Source of the DNA: Mesorhizobium terrae
GTDB taxonomy: Bacteria; Pseudomonadota; Alphaproteobacteria; Rhizobiales; Rhizobiaceae
NCBI RefSeq assembly: GCF_008727715.1
Contig: NZ_CP044218.1
Coordinates: forward strand, 2,621,501-2,685,500
DNA: 64,000 nt
Direction of reading: 5' to 3'
Shown here: one piece after another, positions 50,878 to 60,400 of the stretch
Layout of the letters: every line of letters starts with the position of its first letter
How positions within the stretch are numbered: position 1 is the first letter of the stretch
Position numbers and translations under genes: made by a program
Notes under the pieces: generated by a model
Database searches by the model: none
Told to the model about the DNA's origin: nothing
Seen by the model: the letters and a program-made list of their open reading frames with translations, nothing else

Positions 50878-52013
50878 GCACACCTTATGCCAAGCTGCCG
50901 GCCTGGGCCGACTATGGCCTGATCCCGCTCATCAATCTTGCGGTCGCCTTTGCCGTCGCCGGCCTGGTGGTGTTGCTGGTTGGGGAAAATCCCTTGCGCG
51001 CCGCGGTCATCCTGGTGGAGGGGGCGTTCGGCCGCGGACAGGGCATCGCCTACACGCTGTTCTACGCCACCAATTTCATCTTCACCGGCCTTGCGGTTGC
51101 GGTGGCCATGCATGCCGGCCTGTTCAACATCGGTGGCGAAGGCCAGGCCTATGTCGCCGGGCTCGGTGTCGGCCTGGTCTGCCTGGCGCTCGACAGGGTC
51201 GTGCCCTGGTTCGTCACTTTCCCGTTCGCCATCGCCGGCGCCGCTCTCTTCGGCGCGGCTTGGGCCTTTATCCCGGCCTATCTGCAAGCCAAGCGCGGCT
51301 CACACATCGTCATCACCACGATCATGTTCAACATGATCGCGGCGAGCCTGATGATCTACATGTTGCGCGACGTGCTGAAACCGGAGGCGATGCAGGAGGT
51401 CAAGACACGCACGTTCGAAGCGGGCGCCCAATTGCCCCGGCTGAACTGGATCATCGAACTGTTCGGCGCCAAGATCCGTTCGGCGCCGTTCAACGTCTCC
51501 TTCCTGCTGGCCCTGGTCATGGCCTATCTGGTCTGGCTGCTGATCTGGCGAACGAAGCTCGGCTACGAGATACGCACCTTCGGCTTCAGCCAGAAGGCCG
51601 CGCGTTATGCCGGCATTTCGGAAGTGCGGGTGACAATCATCGCCATGCTGATTTCGGGCGCGCTCGCCGGCATGATGTCGATCAACGCGATCATGGGCGA
51701 CCAGCACAGCGTCTATGTCGATCTGGCCGGCGGCGCCGGCTTCATCGGCATCGCCGTTGCGCTGATGGGGCGCGCGCATCCGGTGGGTATCATCCTGGCG
51801 TCGATCCTGTTCGGCATGCTCTATCAGGGCGGCGCCGAGCTCTCCTTCGAGATGCCGGCCATCAGCCGCGACATGATCGTCATCATCCAGGGTCTCGTCA
51901 TCCTGTTCGCCGGCGCGCTGGAGCACATGTTCCGGCCCTATATCCAGACACTGTTCGCTTCGTTCAGTCCGAAATCGGTCGGCATGGCGGCGGTGAAGGG
52001 CGAGGGGGCCTGA
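50874..52013 (+). CDS. Nucleoside ABC transporter permease 1
   Basis: 379 residues with about nine membrane segments. FTGLAVAVAMHAGLFNIGGE, EGQAYVAGLG and IMFNMIAASLM match the BMP-linked nucleoside permease family (YufP-like). It is longer than its partner because of an N-terminal extension and a central periplasmic loop. It overlaps the ATPase stop by 4 bp and ends one base before permease 2. Confidence 0.93.
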   Translation: MSTPYAKLPAWADYGLIPLINLAVAFAVAGLVVLLVGENPLRAAVILVEGAFGRGQGIAYTLFYATNFIFTGLAVAVAMHAGLFNIGGEGQAYVAGLGVGLVCLALDRVVPWFVTFPFAIAGAALFGAAWAFIPAYLQAKRGSHIVITTIMFNMIAASLMIYMLRDVLKPEAMQEVKTRTFEAGAQLPRLNWIIELFGAKIRSAPFNVSFLLALVMAYLVWLLIWRTKLGYEIRTFGFSQKAARYAGISEVRVTIIAMLISGALAGMMSINAIMGDQHSVYVDLAGGAGFIGIAVALMGRAHPVGIILASILFGMLYQGGAELSFEMPAISRDMIVIIQGLVILFAGALEHMFRPYIQTLFASFSPKSVGMAAVKGEGA

Positions 52014-52014
52014 C

Positions 52015-52986
52015 ATGGATTTCTTCAACATCGTCATCCAGACGCTGGACTCCACCATCCGTCTGTCGGTGCCTTTGCTTCTGGCCTGCCTGGCAGGGCT
52101 CTATTCCGAGCGGTCAGGCATTTTCGACATCGGCCTCGAAGGCAAGATGCTGGCCGCCGCTTTCGCAGGTGCCGCCGCTGCATCGGTCTTCCACTCGGCC
52201 TGGATTGGCCTCGGCATCGCAATCCTGATTTCGGTGTCGCTGGCCCTGGTGCATGGCTTCGCCTCGATCACCCATCGCGGCAACCAGATCGTCTCCGGCC
52301 TCGCGATCAACTTCGTCGCCGCCGGCTCGACCATTATTCTCGGCCAGGCATGGTTCCAGCAGGGCGGCCGCACGCCGGCTCTGGCGCCGAACGAACGGTT
52401 CGAGGCGATCACGCTTCCCGGCGCCGACGCCATGCGCGACGTGCCGATCATCGGACCGATCTATTCGGAGCTGATCTCCGGCCACTCGTTGCTGGTCTAC
52501 GTCGCCTTCCTGGCGGTTCCATTCACCTGGTGGGTGTTGTTTCGCACCCGCTTCGGCTTGCGTCTCCGCGCCGTCGGCGAGAACCCGGCGGCGGTCGACA
52601 CCGCCGGCATCTCGGTCACCTGGCTGCGCTACCGCGCGGTCATCTGCACCGGTATCCTGACCGGCATCGCGGGCGTCTATCTTTCGATGGTGCAGAGCGG
52701 CGGCTTCGTGAAGGACATGACGGCGGGCAAGGGTTACATCGCGCTTGCCGCGCTGATCTTCGCCAAATGGCGGCCGGTCAACGCCATGTTCGCCTGCCTG
52801 CTGTTCGGCTTCCTCGACGCGTTGGCGATCCGCCTGCAAGGAACGCCGCTGCCCATCATCGGCAAGGTGCCGGTGCAGTTCATGCAGGCGTTGCCTTATG
52901 TGCTTACCGTGATCCTGCTTGCCGGCTTCATCGGCAAGGCGATCCCGCCGCGCGCCGGCGGCGTGCCCTATGTGAAGGAACGCTGA
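52015..52986 (+). CDS. Nucleoside ABC transporter permease 2
   Basis: 323 residues, about nine membrane segments. SERSGIFDIGLEGKMLAAAF near the N-terminus, GNQIVSGLAINFVAAG and GKGYIALAALIFAKWRPVNA are the YufQ-like permease blocks. It forms the heterodimeric channel with permease 1. Cytidine deaminase starts 3 bp after its stop. Confidence 0.93.
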   Translation: MDFFNIVIQTLDSTIRLSVPLLLACLAGLYSERSGIFDIGLEGKMLAAAFAGAAAASVFHSAWIGLGIAILISVSLALVHGFASITHRGNQIVSGLAINFVAAGSTIILGQAWFQQGGRTPALAPNERFEAITLPGADAMRDVPIIGPIYSELISGHSLLVYVAFLAVPFTWWVLFRTRFGLRLRAVGENPAAVDTAGISVTWLRYRAVICTGILTGIAGVYLSMVQSGGFVKDMTAGKGYIALAALIFAKWRPVNAMFACLLFGFLDALAIRLQGTPLPIIGKVPVQFMQALPYVLTVILLAGFIGKAIPPRAGGVPYVKER

Positions 52987-52989
52987 CCG

Positions 52990-53382
52990 ATGTCGCATGA
53001 CCTCTACCTCGCCGCCAAGGCGGCCATGGCCAAGGCCTATGCGCCTTATTCGAAATTCCCGGTGGGTGCAGCGCTGCGCACCGAGGATGGGCGCGTGTTT
53101 TCCGGCGCCAACATCGAAGTGGCGTCCTATCCGGAAGGCTGGTGCGCCGAGACGACCGCATTGGGCCATTACATCATGGGTGGCGGCGGCAAGATCGTCG
53201 AGATCGCGGTCATCGCCGAACGCATGGCCAAATGCTCGCCTTGCGGCGGTTGCCGCCAGCGGCTCGCCGAATTCACCCGGCCCGATACCAAACTCTATCT
53301 CTGCGACGAGACCGGCGTGGCCGAGACGGTGACCATGGGCGAGATGCTGCCCTATGGGTTCCGGGGCGACATCCTCAAATGA
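52990..53382 (+). CDS. cdd: Cytidine deaminase
   Basis: 130 residues, the small tetrameric form. The zinc site is intact: CAE (Cys52, catalytic Glu54) and PCGGCRQ (Cys85, Cys88). YAPYSKFPVGAAL is the conserved N-terminal block. It converts imported cytidine or deoxycytidine to uridine or deoxyuridine, which the downstream pyrimidine phosphorylase can use. It overlaps the next gene by 4 bp (ATGA). Confidence 0.95.
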   Translation: MSHDLYLAAKAAMAKAYAPYSKFPVGAALRTEDGRVFSGANIEVASYPEGWCAETTALGHYIMGGGGKIVEIAVIAERMAKCSPCGGCRQRLAEFTRPDTKLYLCDETGVAETVTMGEMLPYGFRGDILK

Positions 53383-54185
53383 AGGACGCGATCGATCGCC
53401 TCGTCGAGCGGCTGGACGGTCTTGTGCCGAGTGCCGCGCTCGTGCTGGGCTCCGGGCTCGGCGGACTGGTCGATGAGGTCAAGGACGCCATCCGCATTCC
53501 TTATGCCGAATTGCCCGGCTTTCCGCAGAGCGGCGTGACCGGTCATGCCGGCGCGGTGGTGGCGGGACACTTCGCCGGCAAGCCGGTGCTGATGCTGGCC
53601 GGTCGGGCGCACTACTATGAACATGGCAATGCCGCCGCGATGCGCCCGGTCATCGAAACGCTGGCCGGCATCGGCGTGACGAAGTTGCTTTTGACCAACG
53701 CCGCCGGCTCCGTCGACCCGGACATGCCGCCCGGATCGGTGATGCTGATCGACGACCACATCAATTTCTCCGGCTCCAATCCGCTGTTCGGCGAGCCAAC
53801 CGACAGGCGTTTCGTCGGGCTGACCGAGGCCTATGATGCTGGCATGCGGGCGGCGATCGAGCGGGCGGCGAAGTCGACCGGCACTGTCTTGCACAAAGGC
53901 GTCTACATGTGGTTCTCCGGCCCGTCCTTCGAGACGCCGGCGGAAATCCGCATGGCGCGCATCATGGGCGCCAACGCGGTCGGCATGTCGACCGTGCCGG
54001 AGGTGATCCTTGCCCGGTTCTTCGGCCTGCGCGTGGCGGCCTGCTCGGTCATCACCAATCTGGCCGCCGGCATGACCGGTGCGGAACTCTCCCACACCGA
54101 GACCAAGGACATGGCGCCGATCGGCGGAGCCAAGCTCGCCACGGTGCTGAAGAAGATGTTCCAGGACGGCTTGCTGGACGGGTGA
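53379..54185 (+). CDS. Purine nucleoside phosphorylase (trimeric PNP class)
   Basis: 268 residues. LVLGSGLGGLVDEV and GRAHYYEHG hold the phosphate-binding residues, LTNAAGSVDPDMPPGSVMLI is the conserved core, and the base-binding GPSFETPAEIR and VGMSTVPEVILA segments follow. This is the low-molecular-mass trimeric class, specific for inosine and guanosine types, unlike the hexameric DeoD. It cleaves imported purine nucleosides to base and ribose-1-phosphate. It overlaps cdd by 4 bp. Confidence 0.93.
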   Translation: MKDAIDRLVERLDGLVPSAALVLGSGLGGLVDEVKDAIRIPYAELPGFPQSGVTGHAGAVVAGHFAGKPVLMLAGRAHYYEHGNAAAMRPVIETLAGIGVTKLLLTNAAGSVDPDMPPGSVMLIDDHINFSGSNPLFGEPTDRRFVGLTEAYDAGMRAAIERAAKSTGTVLHKGVYMWFSGPSFETPAEIRMARIMGANAVGMSTVPEVILARFFGLRVAACSVITNLAAGMTGAELSHTETKDMAPIGGAKLATVLKKMFQDGLLDG

Positions 54186-54191
54186 GCCTTC

Positions 54192-55511
54192 ATGCTGCCT
54201 CAGGAAATCATCCGCAAGAAACGCGACGGCTTCAGGCTGTCGGCTGACGAAATCGCTGCCTTCGTCGCCGGCATCACCATCGGCTCGGTCAGCGAGGGAC
54301 AGGCGGCGGCGCTGGCCATGGCCGTCTTCTTCAACGGCATGAGCCGGGAGGAGGCGGTGGCGCTGACGCTCGCCATGCGCGATTCCGGCGACGTGCTCGA
54401 CTGGTCCGACCTGCCGGGCCCGGTCACCGACAAACACTCCACCGGCGGGGTTGGCGACAATGTCTCGCTGATGCTGGCGCCGATGGTGGCGGCCTGCGGC
54501 GCCTATGTACCGATGATCTCGGGACGCGGTCTCGGCCATACCGGCGGGACATTGGACAAGATGGATTCGATCCCTGGCTATATCAGTCAGCCAGATGTCG
54601 CTCTGCTGCGCAAGGCGGTACTCGAGGCGGGTGCGGCCATCATTGGCCAGACCGGCGATCTCGCCCCCGCCGACCGGCGCCTCTATGGCATTCGCGATGT
54701 CACCGCCACGGTGGAGTCGGTGCCGTTGATCACGGCCTCGATCCTGTCGAAGAAACTGGCGGCCGGCCTGCAATCGCTGGTGCTCGACGTGAAGCTCGGC
54801 AACGGCGCCTTCATGGAAAAGTCGCGCGATGCGACGGCGCTGGCCACCAGCCTGGTCGAGGTGGCGAATGGCGCGGGTCTGAAGACCAGCGCGCTGATCA
54901 CCGGCATGAACGAGCCGCTCGCTTCCGCCGCCGGCAATGCCGTCGAAGTCTTGAATGCGGTCGATTTCCTGACCGGCCGTTATCGCGACAAGCGGCTGGA
55001 AACGGTGGCGCTGGCGCTGGCCGCGGAAATGCTGCAGTCGGCGGGTCTCGTTTCGTCCAATCAGGATGGCATGCAGCGCGCCACTGAGGCGCTGGCCAGC
55101 GGCCGGGCGGCGGCCGTGTTCGGCCGTATGGTCAGGGCGCTCGGTGGGCCGGCCGATTTCGTGGAAAAGCCTGGAAAATACGTGCCCGTGGCGCCGGTTC
55201 AGTTCCCGGTGAAAGCCCCGCGCAGCGGTTTCGTCACCGGTATCGCGACCCGCGACATCGGTCTTGCCGTGGTGACCCTGGGCGGCGGCCGCATCCGCCC
55301 ACATGACAGCATCGACCACACGGTCGGGCTCACCCGGCTCCTGCCGGTCGGTTCCGAAGTGCGCATCGGCGAAGCGCTGGCGCTTGTCCATGCCCGCTCG
55401 CAAGGTGACGCCGAGATAGCCGCCGCCGCAGTGATTTCGGCCTATACGATCGGTCCCGCCAAGCCGGCCGGCGAAAAGGCGATCATTCGAAGGATCGCAC
55501 CGCGCGCCTGA
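54192..55511 (+). CDS. deoA: Thymidine phosphorylase
   Basis: 439 residues of the typical pyrimidine phosphorylase fold. [20 protein letters not shown] is the phosphate-binding signature, followed by [20 protein letters not shown] and [10 protein letters not shown]. It phosphorolyses thymidine and deoxyuridine to the base and deoxyribose-1-phosphate. It is the last gene of the six-gene nucleoside operon, 6 bp after the purine phosphorylase. No deoC or deoB follows, so sugar-phosphate processing must be encoded elsewhere. Confidence 0.95.
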   Translation: MLPQEIIRKKRDGFRLSADEIAAFVAGITIGSVSEGQAAALAMAVFFNGMSREEAVALTLAMRDSGDVLDWSDLPGPVTDKHSTGGVGDNVSLMLAPMVAACGAYVPMISGRGLGHTGGTLDKMDSIPGYISQPDVALLRKAVLEAGAAIIGQTGDLAPADRRLYGIRDVTATVESVPLITASILSKKLAAGLQSLVLDVKLGNGAFMEKSRDATALATSLVEVANGAGLKTSALITGMNEPLASAAGNAVEVLNAVDFLTGRYRDKRLETVALALAAEMLQSAGLVSSNQDGMQRATEALASGRAAAVFGRMVRALGGPADFVEKPGKYVPVAPVQFPVKAPRSGFVTGIATRDIGLAVVTLGGGRIRPHDSIDHTVGLTRLLPVGSEVRIGEALALVHARSQGDAEIAAAAVISAYTIGPAKPAGEKAIIRRIAPRA

Positions 55512-55522
55512 CGCCGACGGCG

Positions 55523-56077
55523 CTATTGCGCCATCATCAGCGCGCCATTCTCGACCGTGTATTTGTCGAGCCGTTTCAGGAAGCTCATGCCGATGAGGTT
55601 GGTTCCGAGCGACCTGTCGTCGATGATGACGGCGTCGACATCGTCGAGCGCGATCTTGCCGATCTGCAGGCTGGAGAGGCGAACCAGCGCCACCTTGACC
55701 GGGCCGTTGGCAGTGTTGACCTGATGGTTGAAATCGGCCGGGCCGACGGAGACGCCGACGCGGCGCGCCGTCGAGGCGTTGAGCGCCACCAATGTGGCGC
55801 CCGTGTCGACCATGGCGTCGACCTGACGACCGTTGATCTTGAAGCTCGCCAGGAAATGCCCAGTCGCATTGGCCTCGATCAGCACCTTGCGGCCCAGCGG
55901 CTGTTGCGGCGCGGAGTTTGCCGTTGCCTGAGCGGCAGGCGAGGAGATGTTCTGGACCGGCGCGTTGGAGCCGGTTCCCAACAGCCGCTCGAGCAACTGC
56001 GGGTTTGCCTGAAAGATGCTGGGTATGGCGGCGGAACCGCCGGCGAAGATACCCAGGATGACCAGTTTACGCAGCAT
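55523..56077 (-). CDS. Retropepsin-like aspartic protease (clan AA, TIGR02281-type)
   Basis: 184 residues. An N-terminal hydrophobic anchor (KLVILGIFAGGSAAIPSIF) and a linker precede a single retropepsin domain with the active-site triplet in DAMVDTGATLVALN (about residues 87-100) and the flap-like region VNTANGPVKVALVRL. One Asp per chain means it must dimerise to act. Such periplasm-facing proteins are common in Alphaproteobacteria; substrates are unknown. It converges on deoA with 11 bp between stops. Confidence 0.88.
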   Translation of the reverse strand: MLRKLVILGIFAGGSAAIPSIFQANPQLLERLLGTGSNAPVQNISSPAAQATANSAPQQPLGRKVLIEANATGHFLASFKINGRQVDAMVDTGATLVALNASTARRVGVSVGPADFNHQVNTANGPVKVALVRLSSLQIGKIALDDVDAVIIDDRSLGTNLIGMSFLKRLDKYTVENGALMMAQ

Positions 56078-56199
56078 GAAACGCCCCTATGCGAGGCGCA
56101 CCCTAAGCCGTCTTGGTATTCGACGCTTTAATGCCGGCCCGTGAATGCGTGCCTTGGCGTTGAAACCGCTGGGCTGCGTAAACGAAGGGTAAAGGCAGC

Positions 56200-56829
56200 C
56201 TATTTGGTGCCGAACATACGGTCGCCGGCATCGCCGAGGCCGGGCAGGATGTAGCCCTTCTCGTTGAGCTGGCGGTCGATGGAGGCGGTGTAGACCGGAA
56301 CATCCGGATGGGCGCTGGTGAAACGCTCGATGCCCTCGGGCGCGGCAAGCAGGCACAGGAAGCGGATGTTGGTGGCGCCGCGCTCCTTCAACTTGTCGAT
56401 GGCCGCGATCGCCGAATTGGCGGTGGCAAGCATCGGGTCGACGACGATGATGAGGCGGTCGGCGAGGTCGCTTGGCGCCTTGAAGAAATACTCCACCGCC
56501 TGCAGCGTCTCGTGGTCGCGATACAGGCCGATATGGGCGACGCGCGCCGCCGGCACCAGATCGAGCAGCCCTTCGAGCAAGCCGTTGCCGGCGCGCAGGA
56601 CCGAAGCGAAGACAAGTTTCTTGCCTTCCAGCGTGGGGGCTTCGATCGTCTCGAGCGGGGTCTCGATGGTCGTCTTAGTCAGTTCGAGATTGCGGGTCAC
56701 CTCATAGCCGAGCAGCAGCGAGATCTCGCGCAGCAGCCGCCGGAAGGAAGCCGTCGAGGTATCCTTGTTGCGCATGATGGTCAGCTTGTGCTGGACAAGC
56801 GGATGGTCGACGACGGTTACGCCCTTCAT
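56200..56829 (-). CDS. upp: Uracil phosphoribosyltransferase
   Basis: 209 residues, standard length. [20 protein letters not shown], the PRPP loop [21 protein letters not shown] and the C-terminal uracil-binding [17 protein letters not shown] are diagnostic. It converts uracil and PRPP to UMP, salvaging the uracil released by the pyrimidine phosphorylase route. Adenosine deaminase is directly upstream on the same strand with 92 bp between, so the two may be co-transcribed. Confidence 0.95.
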   Translation of the reverse strand: MKGVTVVDHPLVQHKLTIMRNKDTSTASFRRLLREISLLLGYEVTRNLELTKTTIETPLETIEAPTLEGKKLVFASVLRAGNGLLEGLLDLVPAARVAHIGLYRDHETLQAVEYFFKAPSDLADRLIIVVDPMLATANSAIAAIDKLKERGATNIRFLCLLAAPEGIERFTSAHPDVPVYTASIDRQLNEKGYILPGLGDAGDRMFGTK

Positions 56830-56921
56830 GGTCTTCTCCTCGATGCTTGGAAAAGACCCTAGCGGCTATGGCTTGGCCGATAAACGCCCAAGCCTGCTGG
56901 AACCACAGTTTTTGCGGGCGT

Positions 56922-57899
56922 TCAGCGCGCGCCGGCCTTGTCCAGCCGTGCGATGAGAGTGGCTTTGGTCTTCTTGTCGACGAAGGCAGCCTCGATCGCG
57001 GTACGGGTCACGGCGGTCAGCGCCTTTTCGTTCATGCCGAAATGCTCGGCCGCGATGTCGTATTCGCGCTTCAGCGAAGTCCAGAAATAGGGCGGGTCGT
57101 CGGAGTTCAGCGTCACCTTGCAGTCGGCGGCCTTCAGGGCCGGAAAGGGATGTTCGGCGAAACTGTCGAACACCTTGAGCGCGATGTTGGAACCCGGGCA
57201 GCATTCCAGAACGACGCCTTCGTCGGCGATGCGGCGCACGAGGTCTGGGTTTTCGATGGCGCGCACGCCATGGCCGATGCGGGAGGGGCGGATATGGTCG
57301 AGAGCCGCCTGCACGCTTTCCCAGCCCATCAGTTCCCCGGCATGGATGGTGATGCCAAGGCCGGCCTCGCGCGCGATCTCGAAGGCCCGCACATAGTCCT
57401 CGAAGTCGCCCATGCGCTCGTCGCCGGCAACACCGAAACCGGTCACCAGCGGGTGGTTGCATTTGGCGGCGAAACGGGCGGCTTTCTCGATCGCCTCGAC
57501 GCCGACATGGCGCACGCCGGTGACGATCATGCGCCCTTCGATGCCGGTCTTGGCCTTGGCGCGCACCATGCCTTCGCCGAGCGCGTCGGTATAAGCCTTG
57601 GGCGACAGGCCGGCGCGGATGGCATGATCGGGCGAGGTGAAGACCTCTGAATAGATGGCGCCGTCGCGCGCCAGGCTGGTCAGATAATGTTCGGCCAGCA
57701 GGACATAATCCTCCTCGGTGCGGAAGAGATCGGCGGAGAAGTTGTAGGCGGCAAGAAACGAGGTGAAGTCATGCCACACGAAAGACCCGTCGCGGATGAA
57801 GGGCGAGGGGTCCTTGCCATATTTCCGCGCCTGCTGGATGACGAGTTCGGGCGCCGCCGCCCCTTCGACATGGCAGTGCAATTCGGCTTTCAAGATCAT
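56922..57899 (-). CDS. add: Adenosine deaminase
   Basis: 325 residues from ATG at 57899; the frame is open further upstream but that region is the divergent promoter of ubiE. The amidohydrolase metal site is complete: ELHCHVEG (His8, His10), ITIHAGE (His and catalytic Glu), RIGHGVRA (His) and LNSDDPPYF (Asp). It deaminates adenosine or deoxyadenosine to inosine forms, which the purine nucleoside phosphorylase then cleaves. Adenine deaminases share this fold, but the nucleoside setting favours adenosine. Confidence 0.92.
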   Translation of the reverse strand: MILKAELHCHVEGAAAPELVIQQARKYGKDPSPFIRDGSFVWHDFTSFLAAYNFSADLFRTEEDYVLLAEHYLTSLARDGAIYSEVFTSPDHAIRAGLSPKAYTDALGEGMVRAKAKTGIEGRMIVTGVRHVGVEAIEKAARFAAKCNHPLVTGFGVAGDERMGDFEDYVRAFEIAREAGLGITIHAGELMGWESVQAALDHIRPSRIGHGVRAIENPDLVRRIADEGVVLECCPGSNIALKVFDSFAEHPFPALKAADCKVTLNSDDPPYFWTSLKREYDIAAEHFGMNEKALTAVTRTAIEAAFVDKKTKATLIARLDKAGAR

Positions 57900-58011
57900 G
57901 AGGCATTCCTGTGAACGGGCCGGCCGGCGCGGCCGAACACCGCGCCTTTGACAATAGCGTCGCGTATCTCGATCGGCTATGGTCCGGCCGATTTTATGGC
58001 GGATCGAAAAG

Positions 58012-58788
58012 ATGTCAGTTGAGAGAACCACTGCGGCCGGTGGCATGGAGACCTCCTACGGCTTCAGGCAGGTGGGCAGCGGCGAGAAACAGCCGCTGGT
58101 CAACGAGGTGTTCCACAAGGTCGCCAAGCGCTACGACCTGATGAACGACCTGATGTCGGCCGGCATGCACCGGTTGTGGAAGGACGCCATGGTCGCTTGG
58201 CTCAATCCACCGAAGCGGCCGGGCTGGAAGGTGCTGGATGTGGCGGGCGGCACCGGCGATATCGCATTCCGCATCATCGACGCCAGCCAGGGTCAGGTGC
58301 ATGCCACCGTGCTCGACATCAATGGCTCGATGCTGGCCGTCGGTCGTGAGCGGGCGGAAAAGCGCGGGCTGGCGGCGAATACGGATTTCGTCGAAGCCAA
58401 TGCAGAGGAACTGCCCTTCGCCGACAACTCCTTCGACGCCTATACGATCGCCTTCGGCATCCGCAACGTGCCACGCATCGAAGTTGCGCTTGGCGAGGCA
58501 TTCCGGGTGCTGAAGCCCGGCGGGCGGTTCCTGTGCCTCGAATTCTCCGAGGTTGAGATGCCGTTGCTCGACAAGGTTTATGAGAGCTGGTCGTTCAACG
58601 CCATTCCGAAGATCGGCAAGGCCGTGACCGGTGACGGCGAGCCATACGCCTATCTGGTCGAATCCATCGCCAAGTTCCCGAATCAGCAGAATTTCGCCGC
58701 CATGATCGGCGCGGCCGGTTTCGAACGCGTCAGCTTCCGCAACTATACCGGCGGCATTGCCGCCGCGCATTCGGGCTGGAAGCTTTGA
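58012..58788 (+). CDS. ubiE: Ubiquinone/menaquinone biosynthesis methyltransferase UbiE
   Basis: 258 residues from ATG at 58012. [20 protein letters not shown] is the UbiE signature 1, [15 protein letters not shown] the SAM loop, and [20 protein letters not shown] with [16 protein letters not shown] the second signature. The C-terminal [12 protein letters not shown] is the usual end. It performs the C-methylation of the quinone ring. It starts a block of core genes (ubiE, ubiB, coaBC) on the plus strand, with only 13 bp to ubiB. Confidence 0.95.
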   Translation: MSVERTTAAGGMETSYGFRQVGSGEKQPLVNEVFHKVAKRYDLMNDLMSAGMHRLWKDAMVAWLNPPKRPGWKVLDVAGGTGDIAFRIIDASQGQVHATVLDINGSMLAVGRERAEKRGLAANTDFVEANAEELPFADNSFDAYTIAFGIRNVPRIEVALGEAFRVLKPGGRFLCLEFSEVEMPLLDKVYESWSFNAIPKIGKAVTGDGEPYAYLVESIAKFPNQQNFAAMIGAAGFERVSFRNYTGGIAAAHSGWKL

Positions 58789-58801
58789 GGCAGGTGCGTT
58801 C

Positions 58802-60376
58802 ATGAGTTCGGTCGGCGCTGCATTCCGCCTCGTTCGGGCCGGCTGGGTGCTGGTGCGCGAGGGCGTCGTCGCGGCGATTCCCGGCGACCAGCTTTCCGGC
58901 CTGCCTAAATTCGGCTGGCGGATGGCGCGGCTGTTCACCCGCCGCCGGGCGTTGCGGGAAGGCAGAAGCGATCGCATGGCGCATGCGGTGGCCCGCCTCG
59001 GGCCGTCTTACGTCAAGCTTGGGCAATTCCTGGCCACGCGGCCGGATGTGGTCGGCAACGACATCGCGCTCGATCTTGCGCTGCTGCAGGACAAGATGGG
59101 AACCTTCCCGCAATCGCAGGCCATTGCCGCCATCGAGTCTTCGCTCGGCCGGTCGCTTTCCGACCTCTATGCACGTTTCGACGAACCGGTAGCTGCCGCC
59201 TCGATCGCGCAGGTGCATGAAGCCGAAGCGTTGCTGGAAGGGGTGCCGACCAGGGTAGCGGTCAAGGTGATCCGACCTGGCGTGCGCAGGCGCTTCCATC
59301 ACGATCTCGAAAGCTACTTCCTCGCCGCGCGCCTGCAGGAAAAATACATCCCGTCGTCGCGGCGCCTGCGCCCCGTAGAAGTGACGGAGACGCTCGCCCA
59401 GACCACCAAGATCGAAATGGACCTGCGTCTCGAGGGTGCTGCGCTTTCCGAACTCGGCGAGAACACCAAGGCCGATCCCGGCTTCCGCGTGCCTTCGGTC
59501 GACTGGGAGCGCACCGGCCGCGACGTGCTCACCATGGAGTGGGTCGACGGCGTCAAGATGAACGACATAGCGGGGCTGGCCGCCGCCGGCCACGACCTCA
59601 AGGCGATCGCCGCCAATCTGATCCAGTCGTTCCTGCGCCATACGCTGCGCGACGGCTTTTTCCACGCCGACATGCATCCGGGCAATTTGTTCGTGGAAGC
59701 CGATGGCACCATCGTGGCGGTCGATCTCGGTATCGCGGGCCGCCTTGGCAAGAAGGAGCGCCGGTTCCTCGCCGAAATCCTCTACGGCTTCATCACGCGC
59801 AACTATCTGCGCGTCGCGGAAGTGCATTTTGAGGCAGGCTACGTGCCGCACAAGCACGACGTTGCCGCCTTCGCCCAGGCGATCCGCGCCATCGGCGAAC
59901 CGATCCACGGCCAGCCGGCCGAAACCATCTCCATGGCGAAGCTCTTGACGCTGCTGTTCGAGGTGACCGAACTGTTCGACATGCAGACGCGCCCGGAACT
60001 GGTGCTTTTGCAGAAGACCATGGTGGTGGTGGAAGGCGTGGCCCGCACGCTCGACCCGGCCTTCAACATGTGGAAGACCGCCGAGCCGGTGGTGGGCGAC
60101 TGGATCCGCTCCAATCTCGGCCCGCGCGGCATGCTGGAAGATGCGCGCGAAGGCGTCGGCGCGCTGGTTTCGCTGGCCCGGCAGGCGCCTGACCTCGCGG
60201 CGCGCGCCGAGCGGCTGTCGCGCGAGATTGACCTGATGGCCGAACATGGCCTGCGGTTCGACGACGCAACCGCCAAGGCGATCGGCAAGGCGGAAGCCCG
60301 CCACACACGGTCGGGCCGCGTTGCGCTTTGGGTGATCGCGCTGACCTTGATCTTCATTGCCTGGAAGCTAATCTGA
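58802..60376 (+). CDS. ubiB: UbiB ubiquinone-biosynthesis atypical kinase
   Basis: 524 residues. SYVKLGQFLATRPDVVG contains the KxGQ motif unique to UbiB/COQ8 atypical kinases. The alanine-rich nucleotide loop EPVAAASIAQVHEAE, the invariant lysine in VAVKVIRPGV, the catalytic DMHPGN and the metal-binding VDLGIAGRLGKKERRF follow in order. A C-terminal membrane helix (ALWVIALTLIFIAWKL) anchors it to the inner membrane. UbiB supports assembly or lipid extraction for ubiquinone synthesis rather than performing a hydroxylation. Confidence 0.95.
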   Translation: MSSVGAAFRLVRAGWVLVREGVVAAIPGDQLSGLPKFGWRMARLFTRRRALREGRSDRMAHAVARLGPSYVKLGQFLATRPDVVGNDIALDLALLQDKMGTFPQSQAIAAIESSLGRSLSDLYARFDEPVAAASIAQVHEAEALLEGVPTRVAVKVIRPGVRRRFHHDLESYFLAARLQEKYIPSSRRLRPVEVTETLAQTTKIEMDLRLEGAALSELGENTKADPGFRVPSVDWERTGRDVLTMEWVDGVKMNDIAGLAAAGHDLKAIAANLIQSFLRHTLRDGFFHADMHPGNLFVEADGTIVAVDLGIAGRLGKKERRFLAEILYGFITRNYLRVAEVHFEAGYVPHKHDVAAFAQAIRAIGEPIHGQPAETISMAKLLTLLFEVTELFDMQTRPELVLLQKTMVVVEGVARTLDPAFNMWKTAEPVVGDWIRSNLGPRGMLEDAREGVGALVSLARQAPDLAARAERLSREIDLMAEHGLRFDDATAKAIGKAEARHTRSGRVALWVIALTLIFIAWKLI

Positions 60377-60400
60377 CAGCATTGCTGTTGAGAGCAAAGC

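Noticed and set aside
53352..55403. A 683-codon open frame on the minus strand across the purine and thymidine phosphorylase genes
   Set aside because: It is antisense to two clearly conserved enzymes, with no recognisable domain; a codon-bias artefact.
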